This document shows positions 12,205-21,350 of a stretch of 64,000 nt of DNA, piece by piece. The notes beneath the pieces were generated by a model. That model was not told the origin of the DNA, searched no databases, and saw only the letters and a list, made by a program, of their open reading frames with translations. Every line of letters begins with the position of its first letter. The first letter of the stretch is position 1. Location of the stretch: NCBI GenBank assembly GCA_032622095.1, contig CP136061.1:122772754-122836753 (forward strand). Direction: 5' to 3'. This stretch comes from Siphonodentalium dalli. Taxonomy: Eukaryota; Mollusca; Scaphopoda; Gadilida; Siphonodentaliidae. The position numbers were made by a program, and so were the translations under genes.

Positions 12205-12945
12205 ATTGTTGTCCCCCGAAAACTATATTTTTGGGGGACTATTGTAATCAGCCCTGTCCGTGTGTCCGTCCGTCTGTCCGGAGTTATAACTCCAGTAATG
12301 ATCATCCGATTTGATTGAAACTTGGTATGTAGGTGTCTCAACCAAGAACACAGGTGCTCTGCAATTCTGGGTTTGATCCGATGTTCTTTTATTGAGTTAT
12401 TTCCTTTTTTTCAACTTTTTTTTTACTTAGACAATTTCTTATTTTTTCGGTTTCCAGATGATATCTCAAGTTTGGATCATTTAATTGTAAATTTTTATGT
12501 CGATCAGTCATATCAAGATACAGGTTGAGTTTGAATTTGAGTTTGATCCGATGATTTTTCCTAGAGTTATGAACTTTTTTCGACTTAGAAAATTCAATTT
12601 ACTTCTTTTTTCTTTGGTTTCCGGATGATAACTCAAGTTTGGACTGTTCAATTGAAAATTCCATTTTTTTGTGAGTCATATTGATATCAAATCACAGGTC
12701 AAGTACGAATTTGAGTTTGAACCGATGATTTTTCTATGAGTTATGGGCTTTTCGACTTAGAAAATTAAATTTTTCTTGTTTCTTCTTTGTTTTCCGGATG
12801 ATAACTCAAGTTTGGATTGTTTAATTGGAAATTCTGTTTTTTTGTGGGTCGTTCATATCAAAATACAGGTCAATTCGAATTTGAGTTTGATCCGATGATT
12901 TTTCCCAGAGTTATGGGCCTTTTGACTTTGAAAATTTTTGTTTAT
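12205..12945 (+). repeat. Dispersed repeat with three ~170 bp tandem units
   Basis: Begins 'gtcccccgaaaactatattt' and a GTCCGTCCGTCTGTCCG run, then 'ttgattgaaacttggtatgt'. Three units follow with 'gat(a/t)(a/t)ctcaagtttgga' at 12460, 12627 and 12800, each with 'gaatttgagtttgatccgatgatttttcc..agagttatg' and 'cgacttagaaaa'. The same unit type occurs at 7495-7690 and 60150-60480. Confidence 0.7.
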
Positions 12946-13182
12946 AATATTCTGTATGAGGGTATCTTCATGGTGTAATCAACTCCTACTACTGTTATGA
13001 TCGTAGATATTTGAAACTTCAGAGTATTGTTACCCACATATTGGAGATGTGCAACACGTATATAGATGACGGAAAAATTATTTCTTTACAGAATTATTAA
13101 CCATTTCAACATTTTTTTTAATTTCTTTAACAAAGCGGTGTCGACTTGCCACGTTTTCGGGGGACACTGTGGTCGGCTGACC

Positions 13183-13417
13183 TTTTATTGAACTTGTTAT
13201 CTGAACATTTCCTAAGGGATATGAGTATTTGCAGTAATGCCCTAATAATCGACTCCTTAACCACAGCAGAATTATGGGTAATTTTTCAGAATTTAGTCGG
13301 AAATATGGCTTGTTGCCATTCATCGGAAAGCTCTCAGTGAGAGAAAAATTACCCATAATTCTGCTGTGGTTAAGGTGTCGATTATTTAGGGCATTACTGT
13401 AGTAAAGAAAGGGTTAA
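13183..13417 (+). mobile_element. M4 3' end carrying a nested M1 insertion
   Basis: M4 sequence ('ttgttatctgaacatttcct', 'aagggatatgagtattt') runs to 13231, is interrupted by M1 (13232-13399), and resumes as 'TAGTAAAGAAAGGGTTAA' ending with TTAA at 13414-13417. Uninterrupted M4 copies (for example 55817-56077) read 'gagtatttagtatagaaagg' across this junction, so M1 landed at a TA within M4. Confidence 0.7.
13232..13399. mobile_element. M1 palindromic MITE, right arm internally deleted
   Basis: Left arm complete from CAGTAATGCCC to the centre 'ctctcagtgagag'. The right arm resumes at 'aaaaattacccataattctg' and ends GGGCATTACTG|TA, so about 45 bp of the right arm is missing. It lies about 160 bp beyond the GPCR stop codon and may be in its 3' flank or 3' UTR. 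Confidence 0.85.
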
Positions 13418-13560
13418 AGATACACACAACAATTTAATGTTCAGAGGAGACTGTGGTTGAACAAGCAGCTGTCTATATGAGTCCGCAAAACAAAAACATT
13501 CAACTTCCAACAATTATACCAACATCAAAACTTTAACTAACATAAGAGTCTAAAAGTTCA

Positions 13561-14884
13561 TCACACTTGCGTTATCTCAGTTTTATGATTGCTAGTGGAA
13601 GTCCCATTCTCCTTCATTTGCAACTTACGTCCAAAGAATTTCGGACAGAGACATTCCAGGAAGAGATTCTTGAAAGTCAGTCTGAACTGCTGACTCATCG
13701 CGCAGTAAAGAATAAAATTAAGAGCACTGTTAACTAGGACAAACATATCCAGCAGGTCTCCTATCGGACCGTACACATTCTCGAAAAAGTGGTTGTCAAA
13801 GCCGCTTACCAGAGCAAGAATCCCTTGAGGAAACTCTGTGAGTACAAAGAACAACACCACAGATACCAACATGATCGTGGTCCGATTGTGCTCGTTAGGC
13901 GGATGGTCGTTAAAACGGTGGGTTCGTTGCAGCAGACGATTCCGACGTATTGTAGCCTGCTTCATGGCGTATATCAGCAGTGCACTTAGAATTGTTAGCA
14001 GAATACACGTGATCATCTTCATCACGATACCGTACAACATGAAGCAGAATTTCTGAAGAAACGGTTCCTGCTTGATGAATTGACTTTGTCCGAGCCAATA
14101 TCCCGTGTGGTTGCTCGGGATAGCTGGATTAATTTCATAGGCTGGATAAGTTTCGTAAAGAAAATACTCCGGCACACACATCACTGTTGACATGCCAATC
14201 ACTATCGCAATCGTCAGTTTTGCACGTTCCATTGTGCAGAGCTGCGGAGCGACTGAATGATGGCAGACGAATATGTATCTGAATATTGCTAAATCAACAG
14301 TTAGCCACATCGCCCACACGTGGCACGTAATAAAAAAATGAGTGCAGATGATAACAAAGTTGATCCCCACAAGCGAATGACTATATGGGAAGTCTTTCGG
14401 AACAGTAAAAACAAAGAGATAGAGAGCAAATGACAAATAAGAAGCCATCGTCAACATGTCTGCTATAGCCAGAGCTGTAAGTATACAGTTAGTCGGACAA
14501 ATCATGTGCTTCCTCGTTAACACAATGATATTCAGCAAATTTGAAATAAAACCGAATATGCAGACACAAACAGCCAAGTATCCATGAATCCCGCTATAAG
14601 CGATCTGAAACTTAACTATGTCGCTAATTACGTAATCGAGCTCATCGCTGTTTGTTGTGCCGGTATCTCCTGGCGGCACCGTTATCGTCACATTCCCACT
14701 CTTGTCTGAAACACTATAAACCATGGCACTTTTTTCATCCATTTTGAGAGAAGAATTATCAACAACTCGTTGAATTACATCCAGACTCAATGAAGAATGT
14801 ATGGCGCCGTCAGGCAGAAGTGAAATACAATTCAAACTCTGTCTGCCCAGGTTCTTTACACCTTCATAGTCTCCCTTGCAACAA
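13561..14884 (-). CDS. Myosuppressin/FMRFamide-type peptide GPCR (DMSR/Srw-like), terminal coding exon
   Basis: Class A seven-helix receptor. In the 449-codon open frame starting at 14910, the helices lie at about residues 110-132, 140-168, 183-214, 231-250, 288-316, 345-368 and 380-405. Diagnostic features are LAIAD in TM2 (D151), FRY (210-212) in place of DRY, TEFPQG in TM6 (358-363), NSALNFILY (394-402) in place of NPxxY, and cysteines 420 and 422 likely for palmitoylation. The missing DRY and the PQG and N-FxLY motifs are those I know from insect myosuppressin receptors, nematode dmsr and related lophotrochozoan peptide receptors. By family it should sit in the plasma membrane and bind an FMRFamide- or myosuppressin-like neuropeptide; the ligand is not knowable here. 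N-glycosylation sites: N52, N73, N267. The frame's first nine codons are read from an intron: a TTCTTTCTTTTTCAG acceptor ends at 14885, so coding begins at 14884 (phase 2) or, if the exon is first, at Met57 (14742). The 5' exon was not found. Stop TGA at 13561-13563. Confidence 0.88.
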
Positions 14885-14900
14885 CTGAAAAAGAAAGAAG
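14885..14900 (-). other. 3' splice site (acceptor) of the GPCR exon
   Basis: On the minus strand the bases read TTCTTTCTTTTTCAG and then the exon TTGTTGCAAGG. It is a strong pyrimidine tract ending CAG. It explains the unlikely run of Phe-Phe-Phe at the start of the uninterrupted frame. Confidence 0.75.
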
Positions 14901-14927
14901 TCTTATTCAAAATTTCATACTGTATTA

Positions 14928-15039
14928 CAGTAATGCTCTAATTAATCGACCCCTTAACCACAGCAGAATTATGGGTAACTTTTCAGGATTTAGTCATAAT
15001 TCTGCTGTGGTTAAGGGGTCGATTAATTAGAGCATTACG
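14928..15039. mobile_element. M1 palindromic MITE, short variant, within the GPCR intron
   Basis: Only the outer ~55 bp of each arm remain, joined at 'caggatttagtcataattctg'. Both arms carry the same departures from the family consensus (GCTCTAATTAATCGACCCC on the left, its exact complement on the right), so the arms have changed together. Its near end is about 43 bp upstream of the acceptor, where a branch point would lie. Confidence 0.88.
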
Positions 15040-15093
15040 TATATAAAGTGAGTGCACGTATCTATACCACAGAAAGATTTCTCAACTTATACC

Positions 15094-15218
15094 TTAACCC
15101 TTTCATGACGGGAGCTGCGATGCTGCAGCTATAAAGGTCCTGTGCCAGTGCATTCTCTTATATATGCGAGGTCAAAGTAAATATTGTTAGGCAAATGTAT
15201 TCTCTTATATATGCGAGA
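15094..15218 (+). mobile_element. M2 double-hairpin element, partial
   Basis: Starts TTAACCCTTTCATGACGGGAGC, then only one arm of each hairpin ('gtgcattctcttatatatgc' and 'atgtattctcttatatatgc') joined by the spacer 'ggtcaaagtaaatattgtta'. The downstream half is lost. Confidence 0.75.
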
Positions 15219-15464
15219 TTGCGAAATGTGCGCAGTGACATCATACAGGGAAAGTTATGTATAGTGACCATAATGGGAAGAGTGTTGAAATGTTTCAGAC
15301 TGTACGTAGAATATAATAGTTCTGGATAGTGAAGCGATGTGACATAATCTTCTGTTTGCTGACATCCTCGGTCCAGAATTATTATTTTATAGCTCACAAT
15401 GCGTTTCAGAAGGGTAGGAAAGAGAGGCCAGGGTCAACTGGATAGTTTCAGGTACTCGTCATGC

Positions 15465-15733
15465 TTAACCCTTCTATTACTGGAGCTTCCTGAAAGTTTC
15501 TGAAAACCCTGTGCCAGTGCATTCTCTTAAGTATGCGAGTCTCCCATAGGGAGCCTCACATATATAAGAGAATGCATTGGCCTAACAATATTTGCCTTGA
15601 CTTTTAAATAATAAGCCAGTGTATTCTCTTATATATGCGAGGCTCCCCATGTGAGACTCACATATATAAGAGAATGCAATGGCACATTATCTTTAATGCT
15701 GCACCAGCGCAGCTCCCGTAATGAAAGGGTTAC
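15465..15733. mobile_element. M2 double-hairpin, piggyBac-like MITE
   Basis: TTAACCCTTCTATTACTGGAGC at the left and GCTCCCGTAATGAAAGGGTTAC at the right give an inverted terminal repeat with TTAA (right TTAC) at the ends, as for piggyBac-type insertion. Inside are two palindromes of about 68 bp, each 'gcattctcttatatatgcga' / 'cgcatatataagagaatgca', in opposite orientation and separated by 'cctaacaatatttgccttga'. The ends are unequal: one continues 'ggagcttcctgaa', the other 'gctgcaccagcgcagctcc'. No transposase frame. Confidence 0.85.
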
Positions 15734-16339
15734 AAAGATTAAGTACTCTTTATTGTTTTAATATGGATACTCACACTGTCCTGGGGTAAACATGAAATTA
15801 CCCGGCATTGCATAAATAGTATATTTACGACCCTGATCAGATGAGTATGAAAGTTTTGGTACTAATAGAGTTAATGGCATTTACAAGAACTTCTGTTAAA
15901 AAAATAGTCAAGGCTTAAAAAAAATAATCATTGCATCATCTCAGCAGAGTATAGTGCCCCCTCCCAGCATATCCTCAAAATCGTCCATGCAGGCTATTTA
16001 CATGGTGTATTTAATCAAAGAACATATGTCAGGAACGTTGAATTTGCCCCAAGTGCTGAGTTATCATGTTGGGCTTGAGCTCTGAAGCACATCTGAGTCA
16101 AAATCAATGTTTGGATGGCCGGAGGACCTGCATCTATCGATATTGACTTAGAATATCTGGCAGTGGGCTAAGTCAAACATCAGTATCTAAACAAGGCAAT
16201 CAAACATTTCCGATTGCAATCAACTTTAATATGTGTGGCATATGTGTCATAATTCACACAAGTGCAATACAATTTTATGGTTTTCCTTTTAAACTATCAA
16301 TCATTTAAATATGGTTCAGGGTTTGCTCTTTGTGATATT
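15734..16339. other. No gene seen
   Basis: No coding or repeat features recognised. Confidence 0.35.
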
Positions 16340-16640
16340 GAACATCTTTATAAAAGACTTGCTGAAACAGGCTCCCTTTCGGAGCCTTTATTCAACGTCA
16401 GAGGACTGTGGCTCCTTTGTGCAATAGGGGCCGATGGGCCCCTGTGTGCAACTTGTGCACATTTTGACCTTTATAGACAGAGACGGTCCCTTTGTGTGCT
16501 TTGTGTGCATTTTGATCATTTAAACAGTTTGATTTAAAAAACTAAAAATTCGTTTTTTTTTATATGGAGCTCCTTACGAAACCTATTTGTTAAACTATCA
16601 TATTCTGGTGTATAGGTATAGTTTGTTTGAATCCAGAAGC
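16340..16640 (+). repeat. F6 retroposon-like repeat, diverged copy
   Basis: Shares 'cttgctgaaacaggctccc', 'gtcagagg', 'gcccctgtgtg' and 'cacattttgacct' with the better copy at 20601-21088. The 90-codon plus-strand frame with CATCAH/CVLCVHFD-like repeats is produced by the duplicated 'tttgtgtgc..ttgtgtgca' units and is not a gene. Confidence 0.55.
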
Positions 16641-17056
16641 TTTGAATTTCTCCGTGAAGAGACTCTCTTGCGTAGATATAGAGCATTCTGCTAATTTATT
16701 TTCTATATACTTAGTAATATAAAGGGACACTTAAAGTTATTGCAAAATAAAAAAAAAATTGTAAACCCTGACTAAATAATTTTTTAGTGGGGAAAAAAGC
16801 TGCATGTCCTGAAACACTATGTTTTATTAAAAATGTGTTGTTGTAACTTGGGGTGACTAAAGCGGACAACACATGTGTTAGAATATTTATAACTTGTAAT
16901 ACACTGATTGGCTGTACTTTTTTTTGGAAATCTCCATTTTAACCAATTTTATGTTGAATATATGCAACACCAGATGTTTAGCATGTATTTTTCATGGATA
17001 CATGTACTAACACAAATTATTATTTTTTATGCAAATGTGAATTATTTTACATCGAT

Positions 17057-17306
17057 CCTTTCTGTTCTAAATACTCACTGATGAGTAGTTCCCTAAGGAA
17101 ATGTTCAGACAGTAAATTCAACAAATGACCATGGACCATGGGTCATTTGTTAAAACTTCTTATCTGAACATTTTGCACCTATAAATAGGACTTCTTCTGT
17201 ATTTGTATTATCAGTTGTCTGCTTATTTGTTCCTGAAAACCCCTCGAGATGAATAATAGACCATTCAAATGTATACTTTTATAACTGAGTAGAAGAATCC
17301 ATTTAA
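17057..17306. mobile_element. M4 TTAA-type element
   Basis: One end reads CCTTTCTGTTCTAAATACTC, then 'gagtagttccctaaggaaat' and 'gttcag'; the other end has 'gtatacttttataactgagt' and 'gaatccatttaaaccc'. These match the two ends of 55817-56077 and 59025-59281. It directly abuts the M2 copy at 17303, sharing the TTAA-like junction. Confidence 0.6.
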
Positions 17307-17661
17307 ACCCTTTCATGATGGGAGCTGCACTCCCTGCACTGGTGCAGCATTAAAGATCATGCACCAGTGCTTTCTCTTCTACATGTGAGTCTCCCATAGG
17401 GAGCATCACATATATAAGAGAATGCACTGTCTTTATACAAGGTCAAGGTATATATTGTTAGGCCAATGTATTAAAGATCCTGTGTCAGTTCATCCTCTTT
17501 ATAAACATGTGAGACTCCCTGGCTTACAAGGTCAAGGTAAGTATTGTTAGGACAATGTATTCTCTTATACATACTTATGGGAGACTCGCATATATAAGAG
17601 AATGCATTGGCACAGGGTTTTCGCAAAATTTCAGGAAGCTTTATATAGTCATGGAAAGGTA
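17303..17661. mobile_element. M2 double-hairpin element with duplicated spacer
   Basis: Left end 'aaaccctttcatgatgggag', right end 'tcaggaagctttatatagtc' then 'atggaaaggt'. The spacer 'acaaggtcaaggtaa(g)tattgttaggccaatgta' occurs twice (about 17438 and 17525), so the element has an internal partial duplication between its hairpins. The terminal TTAA has decayed. Confidence 0.75.
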
Positions 17662-18245
17662 AATAATATAGATAGGGTTAATTTAGATGTATAAGGTGAT
17701 GTGTTTACTCAGTTTGTAGTAGTGGAGTCAAATGATTAACTCGAATGACGTACATTACACAGGAACACCGCTTGATGTGTTACCTGTCAAATGAGTTTGG
17801 TGACGATCACATAAACCTAATGTCTGGAAACTGATCATTGTATCGCACTCCATGTCAGTCCCCTTGATCAATAGACTGTGCGCATAATGGGCGCGGAGAA
17901 TATATAGACTAGCTCTCACACCCATCATCCGATCATTCCCCACTGACCTCGATCCCGCTATAAATTGGAACTATTAAAGCACGAAGATTTGTCAGAATAA
18001 ATTCATTGTTCCTAATACTGTTTGAAATCTATTTAAATACTCTTTGGGGTCTTTTAGCCTGAATTTACTTTTGATCCTATTTGCCGAGTTACCACATAAC
18101 ATCGCACATTATTGGGTCAAATGTCATTGGTCTGAGTCAATATCCAAGAACAATGAAGAGCAATGGATGAAAGCAGACCTTCTCATATATCTTATGCCCC
18201 AGTTCTTCTTCACCCTATTTAGCTCTGTTTATATCAGACACAAAA
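17662..18245. other. No gene seen
   Basis: No exon or repeat recognised. Open frames of 60-70 codons show no domain character. Confidence 0.35.
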
Positions 18246-18290
18246 CTTGAAATAGGTGTATCTGTCATTTGCGGAATGAGGAGGCCTACA
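18246..18290 (+). mobile_element. M3 terminal fragment
   Basis: Reads 'cttgaaataggtgtatctgt', 'catttgcggaatgaggaggc', matching the first ~40 bp of the M3 terminal repeat. It is cut off just before the TTAA element at 18294. Confidence 0.6.
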
Positions 18291-18293
18291 CTT

Positions 18294-18681
18294 AACCCTT
18301 TACCCAACAAACCGGCCAAAACCGGCCAAATAAAGATTCAACATCCTAAAATATCTTCGGTCTGTCTCAATAGAACCATACACATATGGATATCATTGGA
18401 ACCGGCTCCTTGACCACATTGTGATAGTTACAGTTATGCCCTGTGCCAATGCATTCTCTTATATATGCGAGTCGACCATAGGTCGCCTCGCATATATAAG
18501 AGAATGCATTGGCCTAAAAAAAATCTTTTTTTAACATTTTTTCTTACATTCTTTAACAATTTTATAATTTTTAATGTGTTAAGCCAATGCATTCTCTTAT
18601 ATATGCGAGGCGACCTATGGTCGACTCGCATATATAAGAGAATGCATTGGCACAGGGCCCTTCTGTTGGGTAAAGGGTTAA
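18294..18681. mobile_element. M2-type TTAA element, variant with perfect ends
   Basis: Intact TTAA duplications at 18294-18297 and 18678-18681 flank the perfect terminal repeat CCCTTTACCCAACA / TGTTGGGTAAAGGG. Two near-perfect hairpins (about 18445-18513 and 18582-18651) have arms 'gccaatgcattctcttatat' and loop region 'gcgagtcgaccataggtcgc', and are inverted relative to each other. The spacer contains one unit of the 'cttacattctttaacaattt' sequence that is expanded at 32470-32770. The terminal repeat differs from other M2 copies, so this is either a separate subfamily or a hairpin pair captured by another TTAA element. Arm readings produce matching ~100-codon frames on both strands, which are artefacts. 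Confidence 0.9.
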
Positions 18682-18876
18682 GTCATGGTGATCTAAATAT
18701 AATATCTTGCATCTTCCACACTTTCTCAACTTTCTTTGGCTTCCGTCTCAAGACGCTCTCTGTCTAATAACTACACTCGACAAAATGAGTGCAATTTATA
18801 GTGTAAGATCTTCAGAAAATATGACCAACAAGCCTTGAAATAGTGTGCATGTCGTCAAAGGCTCGGTCCAGACCTA

Positions 18877-19088
18877 CAGTATTGCTCTAAATAATCGACT
18901 CCTTAAGCACAGCAGAATTATGGGTAACTTTTCAGGATTTAGTCGGAAATATGGCTTGTTGAAATTCATCGGAAAGCTCTTGACGAGAGCTTTCCGATGA
19001 ATTTCAACAAGCCATATTTCCGACTAAATCCTGAAAAGTTACCATAATTCTGCTGTGGTTAGGGAGTCGATTATTTAGGGCATTACTG
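18877..19088. mobile_element. M1 palindromic MITE, full length with symmetric private variant
   Basis: Complete ~212 bp palindrome from CAGTATTGCTC to GGGCATTACTG. Both arms carry 'gaaattcatcggaaag' where other copies have 'gccattcatcggaaag'. The centre is 'agctcttgacgagagct'. The outermost bases differ between arms (ATTGCTC against TGCCC), so arm matching is not complete. Confidence 0.92.
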
Positions 19089-19093
19089 TGATA

Positions 19094-19515
19094 TACTGGA
19101 CGAGTTTTGTAAATTCTGCTATAAACTGAGGAAGAGTTGTAGATTCTATTTATTACATGATCCAAAACCTTGACAAAACTTACTTAAATCAACAAATGGG
19201 ACGCGAAACTAACATCGGCTTCTCTAAGGCATGCGATGACGTTTCAAGTAAAGAAATAGTCCCAGATAAATAAAGACTCTTTGGCATATTTATTGGCGTA
19301 TATTTAATGACATATTTTTTCAAACTCTTGATTCATTATAGTTTGTTGGAAAAATATATTGGAAGCCACAGTATTTTGAGATGTAGCTTGCGGAATGTAA
19401 ATAGGCAACAAACCGGAAGTCAAAGGTCACCTGGCACTATTTCCTGTTGTTAAACAAATGTTTAATATCACAATTTATAGAATGGGTTTATTAAATGGAA
19501 TAAGGGTAGGATCAT
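19094..19515 (+). repeat. ~420 bp dispersed repeat next to M1; inverse copy at 35521-35970
   Basis: Starts 6 bp beyond the M1 terminus. Reads 'gatccaaaaccttgacaaaa', 'caacaaatgggacgcgaaac', 'aaccggaagtcaaaggtcac', 'cacaatttatagaatgggtt', 'aagggtaggatcat', each found as its reverse complement at 35521-35970. The other copy also abuts M1 terminal sequence, at its opposite end. Its first ~55 bp are inverted relative to the other copy. Confidence 0.8.
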
Positions 19516-20039
19516 GTAATAAATATTATTATGTGAACAGAACTCAAGAACACACCCACAATCCACTCCCCACCCCCACCCTCCACAATGGATATCTCTT
19601 ACCCTCTTACATCACATCTTATGTCACCAACCATTGATGATGCCACCGAAATGACCATCTCTTTGTTTCAATGTCATTCTGTCACACGCTCATATTTCTG
19701 TTACAAAAGTTAAAAAATGTCAGAGGGACAAAGGAATTGTTAAGGCAAGTGTGCGTATTGGAAAAACATTTATTATGCCACGTTGATGTCTTTGTATACT
19801 GTAGAATCAATGCTTATAGCTGAAGTAAGTTCCTGGACTGATTGAAAACAACGGCTTCACTCCCATTCAGAGATAGCTATAGGTCTACCACAGAACTTGT
19901 GTTCATCTAGATAATGAACATTTTATCAAAGGCCTTCACTGGTGCCATACATGTGTGTGACGCACTAAGTATGTTGTCGCTGACTTCTTTTTCTGGCAGT
20001 ATAATGAACATAAAAATGTTAAGTTATACAGTAGTATGT
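19516..20039. other. No gene seen
   Basis: A C/A-rich stretch (cacccacaatccactcccca) at about 19552-19590; otherwise nothing recognised. Confidence 0.35.
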
Positions 20040-20290
20040 GGGTTGCAGGGAACAGCCTTGAAGGGCAACTTCAGGGACATCTTCTCCCTAAAATGAAGTG
20101 ACTTCTCACTATTTTTGTCACAGGGAGAAGTGACTTCTGTCTCATAAACCAGTATGTATATGTCTCAACGGCATTTCGATGTGCAAAATTGAACTTTTGC
20201 CATTGTTACTTCTCCCTGATAACAGGCCAATTCTCCGTAATAACCAAACAGGGAGAAGTGACGTCTCCCAATTTGAAACCTCTTGGTTGG
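20040..20290 (+). repeat. F4 repeat, second copy
   Basis: Co-linear with 9585-9895, but shorter because a ~70 bp AT-rich middle part is missing. The palindrome 'cagggagaagtgacttct' occurs twice here, at about 20123 and 20249. Confidence 0.7.
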
Positions 20291-20600
20291 TCCCTGGCTG
20301 AATTTATATCTAATGTTTGTGGAATTATGCAATCTACTTACACAAAGTTGTGTCAACTCAGAGCTTTATAGATTAGCCAAATACCAACCTCGATCCTCCG
20401 ACATTTTCTGGATGTTTTCATTATCTTCTGGATTATTGTTAGTATCCCAATAAATGTCACACTTAAAATATTTGGCCAGGAACCCTTGACTCAGATTTTT
20501 ATTTTATACACATGAAAGGAAATTGCTGGGAGCCAAGTATGATATAGTATAGTGTGGTAGCTATCACAGGCAACAAAAGATCGAACAGGGTTTATGACTT

Positions 20601-21088
20601 ACTAGCTGAAACAGGCTCCCAAAAGGGAGCGTCAGAGGGGCTTAGCCCCTGTGTGTGCTTTGCGCACATTTGGACCTAAATATTCACAAAGGTTCATATT
20701 TGACTTATTTGATTCTGAAATAAGCCAAGCCCATATCTATGTGGAGCCCATAGTGGACTTATACCCATTATTCTGTTGCATGGCGTGGGCCACAGTGAAA
20801 ACATAATATAAAGAGCGTACATCTGGTCTGCAAATAGGTTCAAATTGAACCTAAATATTCACATTTATTGATTCTGAAATAGGCCCATAGTGATCTTATT
20901 TTAGTTTGTGTGTTTTTTAAATTTATTTAATTAAATTTTTTTAAATAAAAAATTGAAAAACTAACGCCGCTTTAACCTCTACCAGAGTACCCCCGAGTCA
21001 CTACACCAAATTTGGTTGAAATCGGTCTAGGGGTCTGGGAGAAAAATCCGAACAGACAGATAGATCCTACTCTTTTATATATGTAGAT
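20601..21088 (+). repeat. F6 retroposon-like repeat, best copy
   Basis: Opens ACTAGCTGAAACAGGCTCCC, continues 'gagcgtcagaggggcttagc' and 'gcacatttggaccta', and ends 'accaaatttggttgaaatcg', 'gtctaggggtctgggagaaa', 'acagacagatagatcc', then TTTTATATATG. The conserved tail 'caaatttggttgaaatcgg...agacagacag' is typical of the 3' ends of RTE-like LINEs and SINEs derived from them in invertebrates. No reverse transcriptase frame is present. Confidence 0.6.
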
Positions 21089-21182
21089 AAACAAGACCAA
21101 TAACATTGTGTTCTGATTTGGTGGATGCATTGAAAAGATATTGCTTGGATTAATTTATATTGAGTTGCATTGAAAAAAGAGT

Positions 21183-21350
21183 TTAACCATTCCATGACTG
21201 GAGCTTCCTGAAATTTTGCGAATGCATTCTCTTATATATGAGAGTCTTCCATATGGAACCTCGGATATATATTAAATAGAAACATTGGCCTAACAATATT
21301 TACCTTGACCTCAATGTAAACTAACTGTGCATTCTCTTTAATATATATAA
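21183..21350. mobile_element. M2 double-hairpin element, truncated
   Basis: Left end TTAACCATTCCATGACTGGAGC, one decayed hairpin (gcattctcttatatatgaga...), the spacer and one arm of the second hairpin ('gtgcattctctttaatatat'). The right end is lost. Confidence 0.7.

Noticed and set aside
16262-16537. Frame with repeated Cys-containing peptide (CATCAH / CVLCVHFD)
   Set aside because: It is produced by duplicated 'tgtgtgc...gtgcacattttga' units of the F6 repeat rather than a zinc-binding protein.
18434-18767. Matching open frames on both strands (65 and 100 codons) with identical short peptides
   Set aside because: They arise because the hairpins of the TTAA element are palindromic, so both strands give the same reading. 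Similar frames at 15158, 21232, 22879 and 31825 have the same cause.
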